IMG/VR virus record: IMGVR_UViG_3300020474_000007
Coordinates: 1-64,000 of that record
From: a virus
Strand: one strand, 5' to 3'
Length of the DNA: 64,000 nt
Positions 1 to 8,299 of this stretch are shown piece by piece (position 1 is the first letter of the stretch; each line of letters begins with the position of its first letter). The translations under genes were made by a program, and so were the position numbers. The notes under the pieces are model-generated. The model was not told the origin of the DNA, did not search any database, and saw nothing but the letters and a program-made list of their open reading frames with translations.

Positions 1-2
1 CG

Positions 3-278
3 TTTAATATTAGTACCATTACTGACGCAGGTACTGGAACTTATATAGTAAACTTCGATACAGCTTTTGCAAATGATACGTGGTCTATGGCTGGTGCTGG
101 TAGATTTGCTCTATACACAGGCGACAGTAATTCTCCACAAATAAATTTAGACAGAAAAGTAAATCGTAGTTCAGCTATAACAACTACTTATGCTAAAGTT
201 TGCGCTACTTACCATTATGGAAGCAGTATTAATCTTGCTGATCCTGAAGAAATGATGTTAATATTTTTCGGAGAATAA
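3..278 (+). CDS. Tail fibre C-terminal fragment (5' truncated by window edge)
   Basis: The reading frame is open from base 3 and ends with TAA at 276-278, so only the last 91 residues are seen and the start lies upstream. The opening residues (FNISTITDAGTGTYIVNF) match the beta-rich fibre-tip module typical of phage tail fibres, with the pattern 'S-I-x-D-x-G-x-G-x-Y-x-V-N-F'. The same module recurs in the proteins at 1148-1804 and 4040-4993. The chain ends 'IFFGE', like the 'VFGELS' end of the second copy. It is inferred to be the distal, host-contacting end of a virion fibre. An internal ATG at 87 is probably not the start, because the module already begins before it. Confidence 0.7.
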   Translation, partial: FNISTITDAGTGTYIVNFDTAFANDTWSMAGAGRFALYTGDSNSPQINLDRKVNRSSAITTTYAKVCATYHYGSSINLADPEEMMLIFFGE

Positions 279-287
279 GGAGAAAAA

Positions 288-536
288 ATGAAATTAATAA
301 TTTATCCAAATGATGATGGTGGGGTGGCAGTCATTCACCCATCGCCCAACACAAAATATACAACAGAGGAGATTGCTCTTAAGGATGTTCCTAAAGGCAA
401 ACCTTACAGAATCATTGAAGATCATGAAATTCCAATAGACAGGACTTTTCGCAACGCTTGGGAATCTGATTTCACTGAGCCTGAAGGTTTTGGTATAGGA
501 GCCGACGAGTTCTTTAGATTAGGCTACGGAGGATAA
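288..536 (+). CDS. Small fibre-associated protein, unknown function
   Basis: This 82-residue acidic protein starts 9 bases after the preceding stop with a GGAG ribosome site. It opens 'MKLIIYPNDDGGVAVIHP' and has a central 'YRIIEDHEIPIDRTFRNAWE' stretch. Small proteins of this style, with an Asp-Arg-x-Phe-Arg-x-Ala-Trp core, sit beside tail fibre genes in many tailed phages; I recall them as uncharacterised or as fibre-assembly partners. No signal peptide or membrane segment is visible. Its place between a fibre fragment and a DUF4376-like gene suggests a fibre assembly or attachment role, but that is inference from position. Confidence 0.6.
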   Translation: MKLIIYPNDDGGVAVIHPSPNTKYTTEEIALKDVPKGKPYRIIEDHEIPIDRTFRNAWESDFTEPEGFGIGADEFFRLGYGG

Positions 537-537
537 T

Positions 538-1146
538 ATGAATATAAATATTAACATGATAAAAGCTAAAGATATATGGAGAGACAAAATTCGTGCAGAC
601 AGACAGCCTTATTTTGAATCCTTAGATGTAGATTATTTAAAAGCTACAGAAGCTCAGAATGTTACGCTTAAAAGTCATATAGAAACAAAGAAGCAACAGC
701 TTCGTGATGCTCCAGAAGATTCTAGGATTGACGAAGCTGATACGCCAGAGTCGCTAAAATCAATAGATCCTGTAAGTGAAATTATGTATATAACAGAATT
801 AGATCAAGCTAAGTTAGATAAACTTACAGAGATAGATGAAGATTGGAAGGTAATACTTAATGCTGGCTTTGAAACACCAGAAGGATGGAGTCTTGGTATT
901 ACTACAGATGATGTAGCATTATTAAATGGAGCATACTCTCTTGCAAAAGAAGCCGCTGCTCTTGGTTCTACAGACCCTGTAACTATCTTAGATACTAATG
1001 GTGAGCCTCACTCGTTGAGTGTGGCTGAAATGACACCAATTATGTTGGCGTATGGTGCTGCAAGAGCTTCGCTAAGTGGAGCAGATGCGGCTAGAAGAAA
1101 ACTGGTTAAAGACGCAACGACTGTAGAAGAACTAGCGGAGATATAA
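538..1146 (+). CDS. DUF4376-like fibre-assembly protein
   Basis: This 202-residue protein starts one base after the previous stop, preceded by a strong GGAGGA site. The first 60 residues are charged and helical ('KAKDIWRDKIRADRQPYF', then a Lys/Gln-rich stretch). The C-terminal 80 residues ('LDTNGEPHSLSVAEMTPIML' followed by 'AYGAARASLSGADAARRKLV') look like the DUF4376 domain found in or beside phage tail fibre genes. Such proteins are usually annotated as fibre or fibre-chaperone components. Here it is followed directly by a fibre gene (1148), consistent with an assembly factor for that fibre. The family assignment comes from motif recognition, and its role is inferred. Confidence 0.6.
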   Translation: MNININMIKAKDIWRDKIRADRQPYFESLDVDYLKATEAQNVTLKSHIETKKQQLRDAPEDSRIDEADTPESLKSIDPVSEIMYITELDQAKLDKLTEIDEDWKVILNAGFETPEGWSLGITTDDVALLNGAYSLAKEAAALGSTDPVTILDTNGEPHSLSVAEMTPIMLAYGAARASLSGADAARRKLVKDATTVEELAEI

Positions 1147-1147
1147 C

Positions 1148-1804
1148 ATGAGTGTAGCCAGAGACATAAGCAGACAAACATCGAGACAAACTGTAACTCT
1201 AACAGCAAGTCAAACAGCTGTCACTGTTACTGGTGGATTTACCAGCTCTACTGTTGAGGTTTACCTTAATGGAGTTAAACTTGTTCAAGGTCAAGACTAC
1301 TCACTAAATGGAACTAGTGGTATAACATTATCGCAGGGTGCTAGTGCTGGAGATATTATTGAGTTTGCAATTCGTAATAGCTCCAATTCTGGATTTAGCG
1401 CAGCTGATACTGGTCAGATTGTAGGCGGGGCTGTAACTTTCAATAAGCTATCGAACAGTGCAACTGAAGGTGATAACGCTAGATTAAGAGTAGCAAAAGT
1501 TTTTGGATCTGTTGATCTAAACGCAGGCGTTGGGGGAATTCCCGCTAAACTTGGAACAAATCTAAATGTTAGCAGTATTGATGATGCTAATCGTGGTACT
1601 TGTACCGTTAATTTTGAAACCCCTATGTCAGATGCTAATTATACAGTTGTGTGTTCACCTAGAGAAATTGATGGAGTAACTAACACATGGACAGCCGTTA
1701 CTAGGAACCATACAACTAGTTCCTTTTATTTAGTAGTAACAAAATACAACAATGCAGTATCTGACCTACAAGCAAGTTTTGTTGTCTTCGGAGAATTATC
1801 ATGA
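1148..1804 (+). CDS. Tail fibre protein with shared tip module
   Basis: This 218-residue protein has an N-terminal virion-attachment-like domain ('VEVYLNGVKLVQGQDYSL', 'ITLSQGASAGDIIEFAI') common in phage tail fibres. A short linker follows, then a C-terminal beta module ('GTCTVNFETPMSDANY', ending 'VVFGELS') shared with the proteins at 3-278 and 4040-4993. No enzymatic motif is visible. The ATG of the next gene (1801) overlaps its stop, so the two are translationally coupled. It is inferred to be one of several short fibres or fibre tips of the virion. Confidence 0.7.
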   Translation: MSVARDISRQTSRQTVTLTASQTAVTVTGGFTSSTVEVYLNGVKLVQGQDYSLNGTSGITLSQGASAGDIIEFAIRNSSNSGFSAADTGQIVGGAVTFNKLSNSATEGDNARLRVAKVFGSVDLNAGVGGIPAKLGTNLNVSSIDDANRGTCTVNFETPMSDANYTVVCSPREIDGVTNTWTAVTRNHTTSSFYLVVTKYNNAVSDLQASFVVFGELS

Positions 1805-2298
1805 CAAAAACACACAACAATGCAACGCTATCGTCTTCGCTTACTGGAGCTGTAGCATTTTTTCCTCTATCGAGTGCGCCTATTGGCTGGATCAAGGCTG
1901 ATGGTTCTGCTATATCTAGAACAACTTACTCAGAATTATTTACTGTAATTGGCACAGATCATGGCACTGGCGATGGTAGTACAACATTTAATGTTCCAGA
2001 CCTGCGTGGTGAATTCTTAAGGTGTTGGGATGATGGCAAGGTGGTAGATTCTGGCAGAGCAATCAATACATCTCAGTCAGAAGATTGGAAAGCTTTTTAC
2101 CAGACTAACACCGGAATAAATACACATTCCTATGATCACACACATGTATATATGGGTAAAACTTTATACCCAAATTATACTGGTAATATGTTCACGGGAG
2201 GCTGGGCGGCTCCAGCGGCAGCAGTTGGTACAGCGTGGGACGATGAAGGAGAAATTAGACCAAGAAACGTAGCTTTATTAGCTTGTATTAAAACATAA
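1801..2298 (+). CDS. Tail collar-domain short fibre protein
   Basis: This 165-residue protein carries a clear phage tail collar domain (residues about 14-75): 'APIGWIKADGSAISRTTYSE', then 'GTDHGTGDGSTTFNVPDLRG'. These match the Gly-Trp...Asp-Gly and 'F-x-V-P-D-L-R-G' hallmarks of T4 gp12-type collar domains. The C-terminal part has an HxH pair ('DHTHVY'), the spacing used for metal binding in trimeric gp12-like fibres; metal binding here is inferred. It ends with 'RPRNVALLACIKT', also typical of the family. It probably acts as a receptor-binding short fibre. Its start overlaps the preceding fibre gene by 4 bases. Confidence 0.85.
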   Translation: MTKTHNNATLSSSLTGAVAFFPLSSAPIGWIKADGSAISRTTYSELFTVIGTDHGTGDGSTTFNVPDLRGEFLRCWDDGKVVDSGRAINTSQSEDWKAFYQTNTGINTHSYDHTHVYMGKTLYPNYTGNMFTGGWAAPAAAVGTAWDDEGEIRPRNVALLACIKT

Positions 2299-2309
2299 AG
2301 GGGAACAAT

Positions 2310-2654
2310 ATGTCAGATTTTTTACCAGTATTAAATGCAGCAGACCCAACCGTGGTTCCTGCAAAAACTTATGACAGGGTTTGGATAGAATCAGTGATAA
2401 TTAAAGCTCCAGACCCTAACGGAGAAGTTCGCGGAGAAGTAAAAATGCATAAATATGGAATGTTTGATAAATTAGACGAGGTTGGAAATACAATTAGTGT
2501 AGCTGAGCTAGATCCAACCGGAGGTAAATGGTTGATGATAGATAATATGCTAGAAGAAGCCTCTGAAGATAATGATCTCCAAATGGCTTTTGGCGCTCTT
2601 TTGGGTTATGTAGCTAAACTAGGCGTAGAAAACAATGTTATCAGCGCAGGGTAA
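2310..2654 (+). CDS. Hypothetical structural-region protein
   Basis: This is a 114-residue acidic protein opening 'MSDFLPVLNAADPTVVPAKT', preceded by an AGGGGAA ribosome site. It has no membrane segment or catalytic motif. The middle ('VWIESVIIKAPDPNGEVRGE') looks like beta strands, and the C-terminal third is helical and acidic ('MIDNMLEEASEDNDLQMA'). It lies between the collar fibre and a small protein preceded by a late-promoter-like element. I do not recognise the family. A minor virion or assembly protein is possible from context only. Confidence 0.5.
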   Translation: MSDFLPVLNAADPTVVPAKTYDRVWIESVIIKAPDPNGEVRGEVKMHKYGMFDKLDEVGNTISVAELDPTGGKWLMIDNMLEEASEDNDLQMAFGALLGYVAKLGVENNVISAG

Positions 2655-2664
2655 TAGTTATTTA

Positions 2665-2675
2665 GTGTATAAATA
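2665..2675 (+). promoter_or_regulatory. Candidate T4-class late promoter (GTGTATAAATA)
   Basis: The sequence GTGTATAAATA sits in the 43-base gap before the gene at 2698. Its TATAAATA core (2668-2675) equals the T4 late-promoter consensus read by gp55-type sigma factors. The same 11-mer, in an intergenic position, precedes the tail-tube-like gene at 13107. No sigma factor gene was seen in the window, so assignment to a late promoter class is inference. Confidence 0.45.
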
Positions 2676-2697
2676 GTTAGATCGGAAAGAGGAAAAC

Positions 2698-2967
2698 ATG
2701 GCTATTTTTTCAATAGAAATCGCTGACCAAGATGTTGGTAGGGTCATAGAGGCATTATGCCAAAATTATGGATACCTTGAAAATATTCAAGACCCCCAAG
2801 ATTTGGCAAAGACAATAACAAACCCTGAAATACCTAGTGCTTTTGCTAATAGGATGGTGAGAAGATTCCTAACAGAACATGTTACAAAGTATGAGGTAGA
2901 CAAAGCAACAAAAGCTGCAATAGATAGTATTAATTCAAACCCTGAAATAAATGATCCACAGTTATAA
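2698..2967 (+). CDS. Small hypothetical protein
   Basis: This 89-residue, mostly helical protein ('MAIFSIEIADQDVGRVIEAL') has an AGAGGAAAAC ribosome site and a late-promoter-like element 22 bases before its ATG. It has no recognisable domain, signal peptide or membrane segment. The 'VIEALCQNYGY' and 'RMVRRFLTEHVTKYEV' stretches look like amphipathic helices. Its own promoter-like element suggests expression is set separately from the preceding fibre genes. The TAA stop overlaps the ATG of a tiny downstream frame (TAATG). Confidence 0.55.
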   Translation: MAIFSIEIADQDVGRVIEALCQNYGYLENIQDPQDLAKTITNPEIPSAFANRMVRRFLTEHVTKYEVDKATKAAIDSINSNPEINDPQL

Positions 2968-3137
2968 TGTTTGGAATTAGTCACTTACCATTTTCGACAT
3001 CGATAACAAAGTTCGTTAACGGCTTTGAGGAAGGTATTATATTATTCGTTAATAGGACTGATTCATTTTCATTATGTAACACAACTGTAATTACTATAAC
3101 TTTAACTATAGAGCAAGATAAAGTCTTAGAACTATGA
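2967..3137 (+). CDS. Possible 56-residue micro-protein
   Basis: The ATG at 2967 overlaps the preceding TAA (TAATG) and opens a 56-codon frame ending with TGA at 3135-3137. The product starts 'MFGISHLPFSTSITKFV' and is neutral with beta-prone 'TVITITLTI' near its end. Overlapping start/stop coupling on both sides, in a region otherwise without a plus-strand gene (2968-3197), supports it. No homologue is recognised, and the frame could be chance. Confidence 0.35.
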   Translation: MFGISHLPFSTSITKFVNGFEEGIILFVNRTDSFSLCNTTVITITLTIEQDKVLEL

Positions 3138-3196
3138 ACACCGTAGAAATAACACTTCACATCCTTAAGCATTTAGATATAGTACTAAAGAGGTAA
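3134..3196 (+). CDS. Possible 20-residue micro-ORF coupled to neighbours
   Basis: An ATGA overlap at 3134-3137 joins the previous micro-frame to a 20-codon frame (MNTVEITLHILKHLDIVLKR) ending one base before the ATG at 3198. It predicts one amphipathic helix. AAGAGG near its end (3188-3193) also forms the ribosome site of the next gene. It may be a real mini-protein or simply a device that delivers ribosomes to 3198. Support is positional only. Confidence 0.25.
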   Translation: MNTVEITLHILKHLDIVLKR

Positions 3197-3197
3197 T

Positions 3198-3503
3198 ATG
3201 GCAAGCGAAATTCATGTAAACGACGTAGGGACCAAGTTCCTTATTACAATCAAAGAGGATGCTACTATTGTAGACATCTCCTCTGCTACCACATTAAGTA
3301 TTTTTATTAAAAAGCCAAACGATACAGTCTTGGCTAGAACAGGCACTTTACACACAGATGGCACTGATGGCAAAATGTATTATGACATTGCCGCAGGAGA
3401 TCTAGACGAAGCGGGGCAGTATAAACTACAGGGACGGGTTTCTATAGGTACAAGCACTTATTACACAGATGTCTATCATTTTAGAGTTCACTGCAACATA
3501 TAG
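3198..3503 (+). CDS. BppU/Ig-like baseplate or fibre attachment protein
   Basis: This 101-residue protein consists of a single beta-sandwich-like domain. The pattern 'IHVNDVGTKFLITIKED', 'VDISSATTLSIFIKKP', 'GDLDEAGQYKLQGRV' matches the N-terminal domain of phage BppU-type receptor-binding or baseplate upper proteins, which connect fibres to the baseplate. No C-terminal receptor domain follows, so it is the attachment module alone. It lies upstream of a connector-like gene and another fibre. A stand-alone adaptor between tail tip and fibres is the likely role. Confidence 0.6.
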   Translation: MASEIHVNDVGTKFLITIKEDATIVDISSATTLSIFIKKPNDTVLARTGTLHTDGTDGKMYYDIAAGDLDEAGQYKLQGRVSIGTSTYYTDVYHFRVHCNI

Positions 3504-3512
3504 GAAAATATT

Positions 3513-4028
3513 ATGTCTTGGCAAGGTCAAATTTCAACTATGGTTCGTCACATGATAAATGACGTAGATTCTGCGACATATAAGTACGCAGATAAAAGAC
3601 TTGAAACAGCAATATTAGTGTCTGCGCAGCTAGTAACCTTAGATATTGATCTAAATAATAATTATGATATTAATGTAGAGCAATGTCATCTTTCACCAGA
3701 TCCTACTGACACAGAAACAAAAGACAATGCATTTATTAATCTTGTAGCGGTAAAAACATCGTGTATTATTATAGGAAGCGAAGTTCGTAGTGAAGCTTCT
3801 AATGCAATTTCAATCAAAGATGGTCCATCAGCTATAGATCTCAGAGGCGTGGCGGGAACGCTTTCTGTCTTATACTCTAGCCTGTGTGACAAATACGAAA
3901 AACTTGTTATGGATTACGCGGCTGGTGTTGCTGGTCATGCAATACTTGGCCCATATAGCCCCGGTAGCGACTTCATTCAAAGAAATTATAATGACCGTGA
4001 TTTCAGGGGTGGATATTTTAGACACTAA
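3513..4028 (+). CDS. Putative head-tail connector/adaptor protein
   Basis: This 171-residue, largely helical protein opens 'MSWQGQISTMVRHMINDVDS' and 'YKYADKRLETAILVSAQLVT', the sort of N-terminus seen in phage head-tail adaptor (connector) proteins. A central 'LSPDPTDTETKDNAFINLVA' leads into a helical C-terminal part. There is no catalytic motif. The label is a fold-style guess: adaptors usually bind the portal, and no portal lies in this window. It lies between the BppU-like protein and a fibre gene. Confidence 0.4.
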   Translation: MSWQGQISTMVRHMINDVDSATYKYADKRLETAILVSAQLVTLDIDLNNNYDINVEQCHLSPDPTDTETKDNAFINLVAVKTSCIIIGSEVRSEASNAISIKDGPSAIDLRGVAGTLSVLYSSLCDKYEKLVMDYAAGVAGHAILGPYSPGSDFIQRNYNDRDFRGGYFRH

Positions 4029-4039
4029 AGGAGAAAACA

Positions 4040-4993
4040 ATGACAGCAAGAGCAAGCTCTACTTTAAAAAGTAACATTAATACTGACATCGCGGATAATA
4101 ACGCTGGAGACATTACAGCTCAAGATGTTAGAACTAATTTGGTTGACATAGTAGATTCAGTAAAAAATATAATGACTACTGAGTTATTAAGCACTGAATA
4201 TTTTCAAACAGATGTATACATTGGTAATGTAGCTGCTCAGAACGAGTCCAAATTGCATGTTACATATGGCATTCAATTTTCTGGAGGCAGTATACAAACA
4301 GAAGCTTATCCCGGCCCCGGATCTATAGATCACGGTCAACTTGATGCAGGATCTTTAGGAGATGATGACCACCCACAATACTTCCCAGTTAATGCTTCTA
4401 GGGCTATCACTGGCGATGTTAATATTAACAATCAATGGATTAGCAGTAGTGGGACTACAAATAGAGGCATGAAGTTTGTACAAGACGCTTCTCAGAATGA
4501 AGAGATTACTCTAGGTAATAATACTAGTTTTAGATTCTCCAACGGTTCAGAGCTAAGCTCTGCGATGGGAGTTGCTAAAGCTTGGATTAATTTCTCAGCT
4601 TCTGGAGCTGCTGATCCCGTTACTGTAAACTCTGCTTATAACATCGCTTCAATCAGCAGAGATAGTTCTTCTGCTGGTAAGTTTACGATTGCCTTTAAAG
4701 ATGAAACTTTTAAAGACACTCATTACGTAGCAATAGCTAACAGTAATGGCAGAAACGATGGAGACACGGCTGACGACTTTAGTATTAACACTGTTGGGAT
4801 GGTTATCCGCAACGGTGCTGGAACTAGTCTTGATCCCCATAAAATTAGCTACAGGGTAATGTCTTCTGATTCTCTGGACACCTCTGGTAGCACTCCCGGT
4901 TTTGTAGACGCTCCTATAAATAATTTAGTTGTATTTGGTTTAGGGTCTGGAGTAACTGGAGATAATATAGCATCAGTTACAGTCAATAATTAA
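4040..4993 (+). CDS. Tail fibre protein with GDDDHPQY motif and tip module
   Basis: This 317-residue protein starts with an AGGAGAAAAC ribosome site. A helical N-terminus is followed by 'LGDDDHPQYFPVNASRAITG' (residues about 110-130), a hallmark of long tail fibre shafts. The C-terminal module begins 'AWINFSASGAADPVTVNSAY', continues 'GKFTIAFKDETFKDTHYVA' and ends near 'VVFGLGSGV'. It is homologous in pattern to the ends of the proteins at 3-278 and 1148-1804. The role is a virion fibre contacting the host surface. No chaperone-type autoproteolytic domain was recognised. Confidence 0.75.
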   Translation: MTARASSTLKSNINTDIADNNAGDITAQDVRTNLVDIVDSVKNIMTTELLSTEYFQTDVYIGNVAAQNESKLHVTYGIQFSGGSIQTEAYPGPGSIDHGQLDAGSLGDDDHPQYFPVNASRAITGDVNINNQWISSSGTTNRGMKFVQDASQNEEITLGNNTSFRFSNGSELSSAMGVAKAWINFSASGAADPVTVNSAYNIASISRDSSSAGKFTIAFKDETFKDTHYVAIANSNGRNDGDTADDFSINTVGMVIRNGAGTSLDPHKISYRVMSSDSLDTSGSTPGFVDAPINNLVVFGLGSGVTGDNIASVTVNN

Positions 4994-5023
4994 TATTACA
5001 ATTTCTCACGCTAAGGACAAGAC

Positions 5024-8000
5024 ATGTCTAATCATCCAAAGTTATTTGATAGAATCAAACAAATTAGTGATTCTACTGGTACTGGCTCATTAACCTTAAA
5101 TAGTGCGTCTGTGGGTTTTGGCACTTTTGCTAGTGCCTATGCAGATGGCGAAAAACTTTTCTACGCAATCACTGATGGGTCTAACTACGAGATTGGCTCA
5201 GGTATTTTTCATAGTGGCGTTAGTGCTATGTCTGCTACTCTAGAAAGAGGGGCAATAGTAAGTACTAATAATAATAGTAATGTTAATTTTCTATCTGGCA
5301 AAAAAGAAGTTTATGTAACTTATCCAGCTACACATTCAGTTTTTATGGGTTCTGGTCTTGCTGGTCACGAATTGCCAAAAGAAAGTGGCTTGGCTTTTTG
5401 GAAATCTTCTCATATTCTCAGCTATGATTCTAATATTATATGGAACGATGCTTTAAATACACTTGGTATTAGAACCAATAATCCCACACACGCTTTAGAT
5501 GTTGGAGGCAATGGCGGTCAACAGTCTATGATTCGTGCTTCTGGTTATGTGGTTGGTCCTACTGGAATACATTTCCCAGCAAACAACGGTGGAGACTCCA
5601 GCTATGTTGGTGGAATACAGTATAAACATTTTCTACCCAACAAGCTTGGTGATTCAAATATTAAATCCATCTTCAACATAAGTGGCGTTGTAGATGAAAT
5701 ATTAGGATTAAAAGATCAAAATAAAGGCACTTTTTTCTCTGGTCCACCTAGTGGCTGTACTGGCAGTTGCTCTCCTGCTTTGCCAAGCTTTAGACACATC
5801 ACTATGGAAGATCTTCCGCAATCTGTAATCGATTCTAGCGTTGGCGTGGATTCTCTTAAAAATACATTAAAAGTAAGTGTTCAGGATGGAAAATACAGTG
5901 TTAGTGGAGTAGGTCTAAGTGGTCAGTTAAATCCAGACATACAACTACAAAAAGGTCTCACCTATTACTTCGATGTTAATGCTATTGGGCATCCCTTTTG
6001 GATTAAAACTTCTGGTTCTATCGGAACTGAAGCTGCTTATAATAATGGCGTTTTATCAAACAATAACGGGCTGACTAATGGAACTTTAAAATTTGAAGTC
6101 CCCCATGACTCTCCTCCTATTTTGCATTATAATTGTCAGTATCATTCTGGAATGTCTGGAATTATATATACAACTTCTATAGACTCTCAGCTTCATCATC
6201 ACACCAGTGATGCTTCATTCCCACCAAAGCTAGAGAATAAACGTTTAGGTTCAGTATATTATACAGATGATAATATTTATGCTTATACAAGTGAAGGTTG
6301 GAAGTTTGCTGAATTAAATGTTATGGAATCTCAAACGCCAGCTCCACCCTCCGAACTAAGTCAAGGTGGAAGTTCTGTAGCCGATATTGCTCAATCTGTC
6401 TTTTTAGACAGCGCTGGCGCTAGCGTTAGATATAAGCCTTCTTTAATTAAAACTTTGTCCGCTTCTGGAACAGTTCTTGAGATAGATGTTTCTGGAATAT
6501 CTAACCCCTCCGGCATTACTATACAAGCTCAAAAAGCAGACACTAGTGGTAATTTTACAATCCCAGCAAGCTCTATTGGGACCATACCGAGTGGCTCTTC
6601 TTTAACAAAGTTCTCTACTACTCTTCCGCTTATAGCTGGAGTATTCGCAAGTGGTGATACTGTAAGATATAGAGCTGTACCTACACACCAAATAGCGCTA
6701 TCGTCAACAAATCATGCTTTTACAGTTCCTGCTAATAACAACCCAGATTTTTCAATCGGTATTTATCACGGAGGAAATCAAGCCTTCTCTGGGGTATACA
6801 CAGCTGACAATCTTGGCTTTGCTTATGGTTCTAATTTAAAAGACAACAGGTTGGTGGTAGAATATGAAGGCAACCTGCCTATGCTTAGTCCTGTTGACCG
6901 ACGTAATTTTCATAGCTTTCAAAGACTTGATGCTTCAACGAACATGAATGATGTTCATCAACTTGAATGCTCACAGAATGGTACTTTGTTTGCAATAAAT
7001 GCAGAAGGTGAGATGTATGCTTGGGGTAATAATCGCTACGGTCAATGCGCTAACGGAGCCACTAGCCAAGAATTTCAATCTTTCCCTAGACAAATAGTTA
7101 CTGTCTCAGACAACTCTGGAAATCCATATCGTTGGAAGAAAGTTCAGGCTGGCGATGATTATATCATAGCATTAACAACTGGTGGATTAGTTTTTCATTG
7201 GGGTAAATTGCCTGACGATACTAATAGCTTTTCTACCAGAACAGTTTTAACGCGACCAACACTATTGTCTAGTACGCAATTTGATCAGATTTCATTATTC
7301 AACAAAACGGCGGCGGCTGTGGATACTAATGGAAGTCTGTTTTTATGGGGACATACTCATCCCGCTTTTTGGCCCACACACCGAGTAGGTAATTTCTTCC
7401 GTGGTTTCCTAAATACTCAGTCAACAATGACACCGACGAATATACCTACAACGTTAACTAATGGTGGAAATGTTACCGTTGCTGATGTAAAGATTGGTAT
7501 GGATCATATATTAGTTAGAGATGGCAACAATTTGTATGGATGGGGATCTAACAGCGAGCTACAATTGCAAACGAGCCAAAATCTTGATGATGCAAATGAG
7601 ACAATCGATTTGCAAGAAATTGCTACAGATTGCGCTACTGGTCCCAACAGTTTCGTTGCTGGGGATTCAGCCACTATATATGCATCTACCGGAGGGGGTA
7701 TGTATGGTAGAGGAAAATATTTAGATTCTACACAAGATGCTACTGATTCTATGCAAAAAATTTATACTGTAAATGGTACTGTAGATCAGATATTCGCAAG
7801 TAAAGTAAGTGACAGTCAGTTTAACACCTTTGTTGCACTGCAAGGCAGACAGTGCTATGTTTGGGGTCATAATTGTGGATTCATGTCGTACAACAAAGAT
7901 TCAGTTAGGGGCAAAAAAGAAATACAAAATGCTCTGGATGGAGAAACTGAATCAGAATATTATCTATACGACTTAAGAATTTCTAACCCAATGTACGTGG

Positions 8001-8299
8001 GTGAGTTTTTGACAAATTTTGACAGCACGTATAAAGATAACGCAGTAGCCATGAATAGGTACAATTTTATGTTAGCTGCTAGAAAAATTCAATATTCGGT
8101 TTACCAAAATGGAAGTCGCGCAAACGAGTTGGAGAAAAATATGCGATCTCCACAAATTTATGCCAAAGATACCAATCTGATTACTGGTGACAACACATTC
8201 TCAAATCCTGCTTTCCTTAATTGGGGTCTGCTATTTTGTGCTACATCTGGCACTAATACGAGCAGCAGCATGGATTGGGGTAGGTTTAGACATATTTAA
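5024..8299 (+). CDS. Large tail fibre with cupredoxin-like domain and RCC1-like propeller
   Basis: This 1091-residue virion protein has a fibre attachment domain at residues 1-110 ('DRIKQISDSTGTGSLTL', 'YAITDGSNYEIGSGIFHSG'). Residues about 290-385 form a cupredoxin-like domain: H323 ('GHPFWIKT') and C371, H374, M377 in 'YNCQYHSGM', spaced like a type 1 copper site. Residues about 640-970 hold repeated units ending in Trp-Gly ('MYAWGNNRYGQC', 'VFHWGK', 'LFLWGH', 'LYGWGSNSEL', 'CYVWGHN'), the pattern of an RCC1-like beta-propeller. The order suggests a shaft ending in a recognition head. Copper binding and receptor binding are inferred. The protease gene follows 13 bases downstream. Confidence 0.75.
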   Translation: MSNHPKLFDRIKQISDSTGTGSLTLNSASVGFGTFASAYADGEKLFYAITDGSNYEIGSGIFHSGVSAMSATLERGAIVSTNNNSNVNFLSGKKEVYVTYPATHSVFMGSGLAGHELPKESGLAFWKSSHILSYDSNIIWNDALNTLGIRTNNPTHALDVGGNGGQQSMIRASGYVVGPTGIHFPANNGGDSSYVGGIQYKHFLPNKLGDSNIKSIFNISGVVDEILGLKDQNKGTFFSGPPSGCTGSCSPALPSFRHITMEDLPQSVIDSSVGVDSLKNTLKVSVQDGKYSVSGVGLSGQLNPDIQLQKGLTYYFDVNAIGHPFWIKTSGSIGTEAAYNNGVLSNNNGLTNGTLKFEVPHDSPPILHYNCQYHSGMSGIIYTTSIDSQLHHHTSDASFPPKLENKRLGSVYYTDDNIYAYTSEGWKFAELNVMESQTPAPPSELSQGGSSVADIAQSVFLDSAGASVRYKPSLIKTLSASGTVLEIDVSGISNPSGITIQAQKADTSGNFTIPASSIGTIPSGSSLTKFSTTLPLIAGVFASGDTVRYRAVPTHQIALSSTNHAFTVPANNNPDFSIGIYHGGNQAFSGVYTADNLGFAYGSNLKDNRLVVEYEGNLPMLSPVDRRNFHSFQRLDASTNMNDVHQLECSQNGTLFAINAEGEMYAWGNNRYGQCANGATSQEFQSFPRQIVTVSDNSGNPYRWKKVQAGDDYIIALTTGGLVFHWGKLPDDTNSFSTRTVLTRPTLLSSTQFDQISLFNKTAAAVDTNGSLFLWGHTHPAFWPTHRVGNFFRGFLNTQSTMTPTNIPTTLTNGGNVTVADVKIGMDHILVRDGNNLYGWGSNSELQLQTSQNLDDANETIDLQEIATDCATGPNSFVAGDSATIYASTGGGMYGRGKYLDSTQDATDSMQKIYTVNGTVDQIFASKVSDSQFNTFVALQGRQCYVWGHNCGFMSYNKDSVRGKKEIQNALDGETESEYYLYDLRISNPMYVGEFLTNFDSTYKDNAVAMNRYNFMLAARKIQYSVYQNGSRANELEKNMRSPQIYAKDTNLITGDNTFSNPAFLNWGLLFCATSGTNTSSSMDWGRFRHI

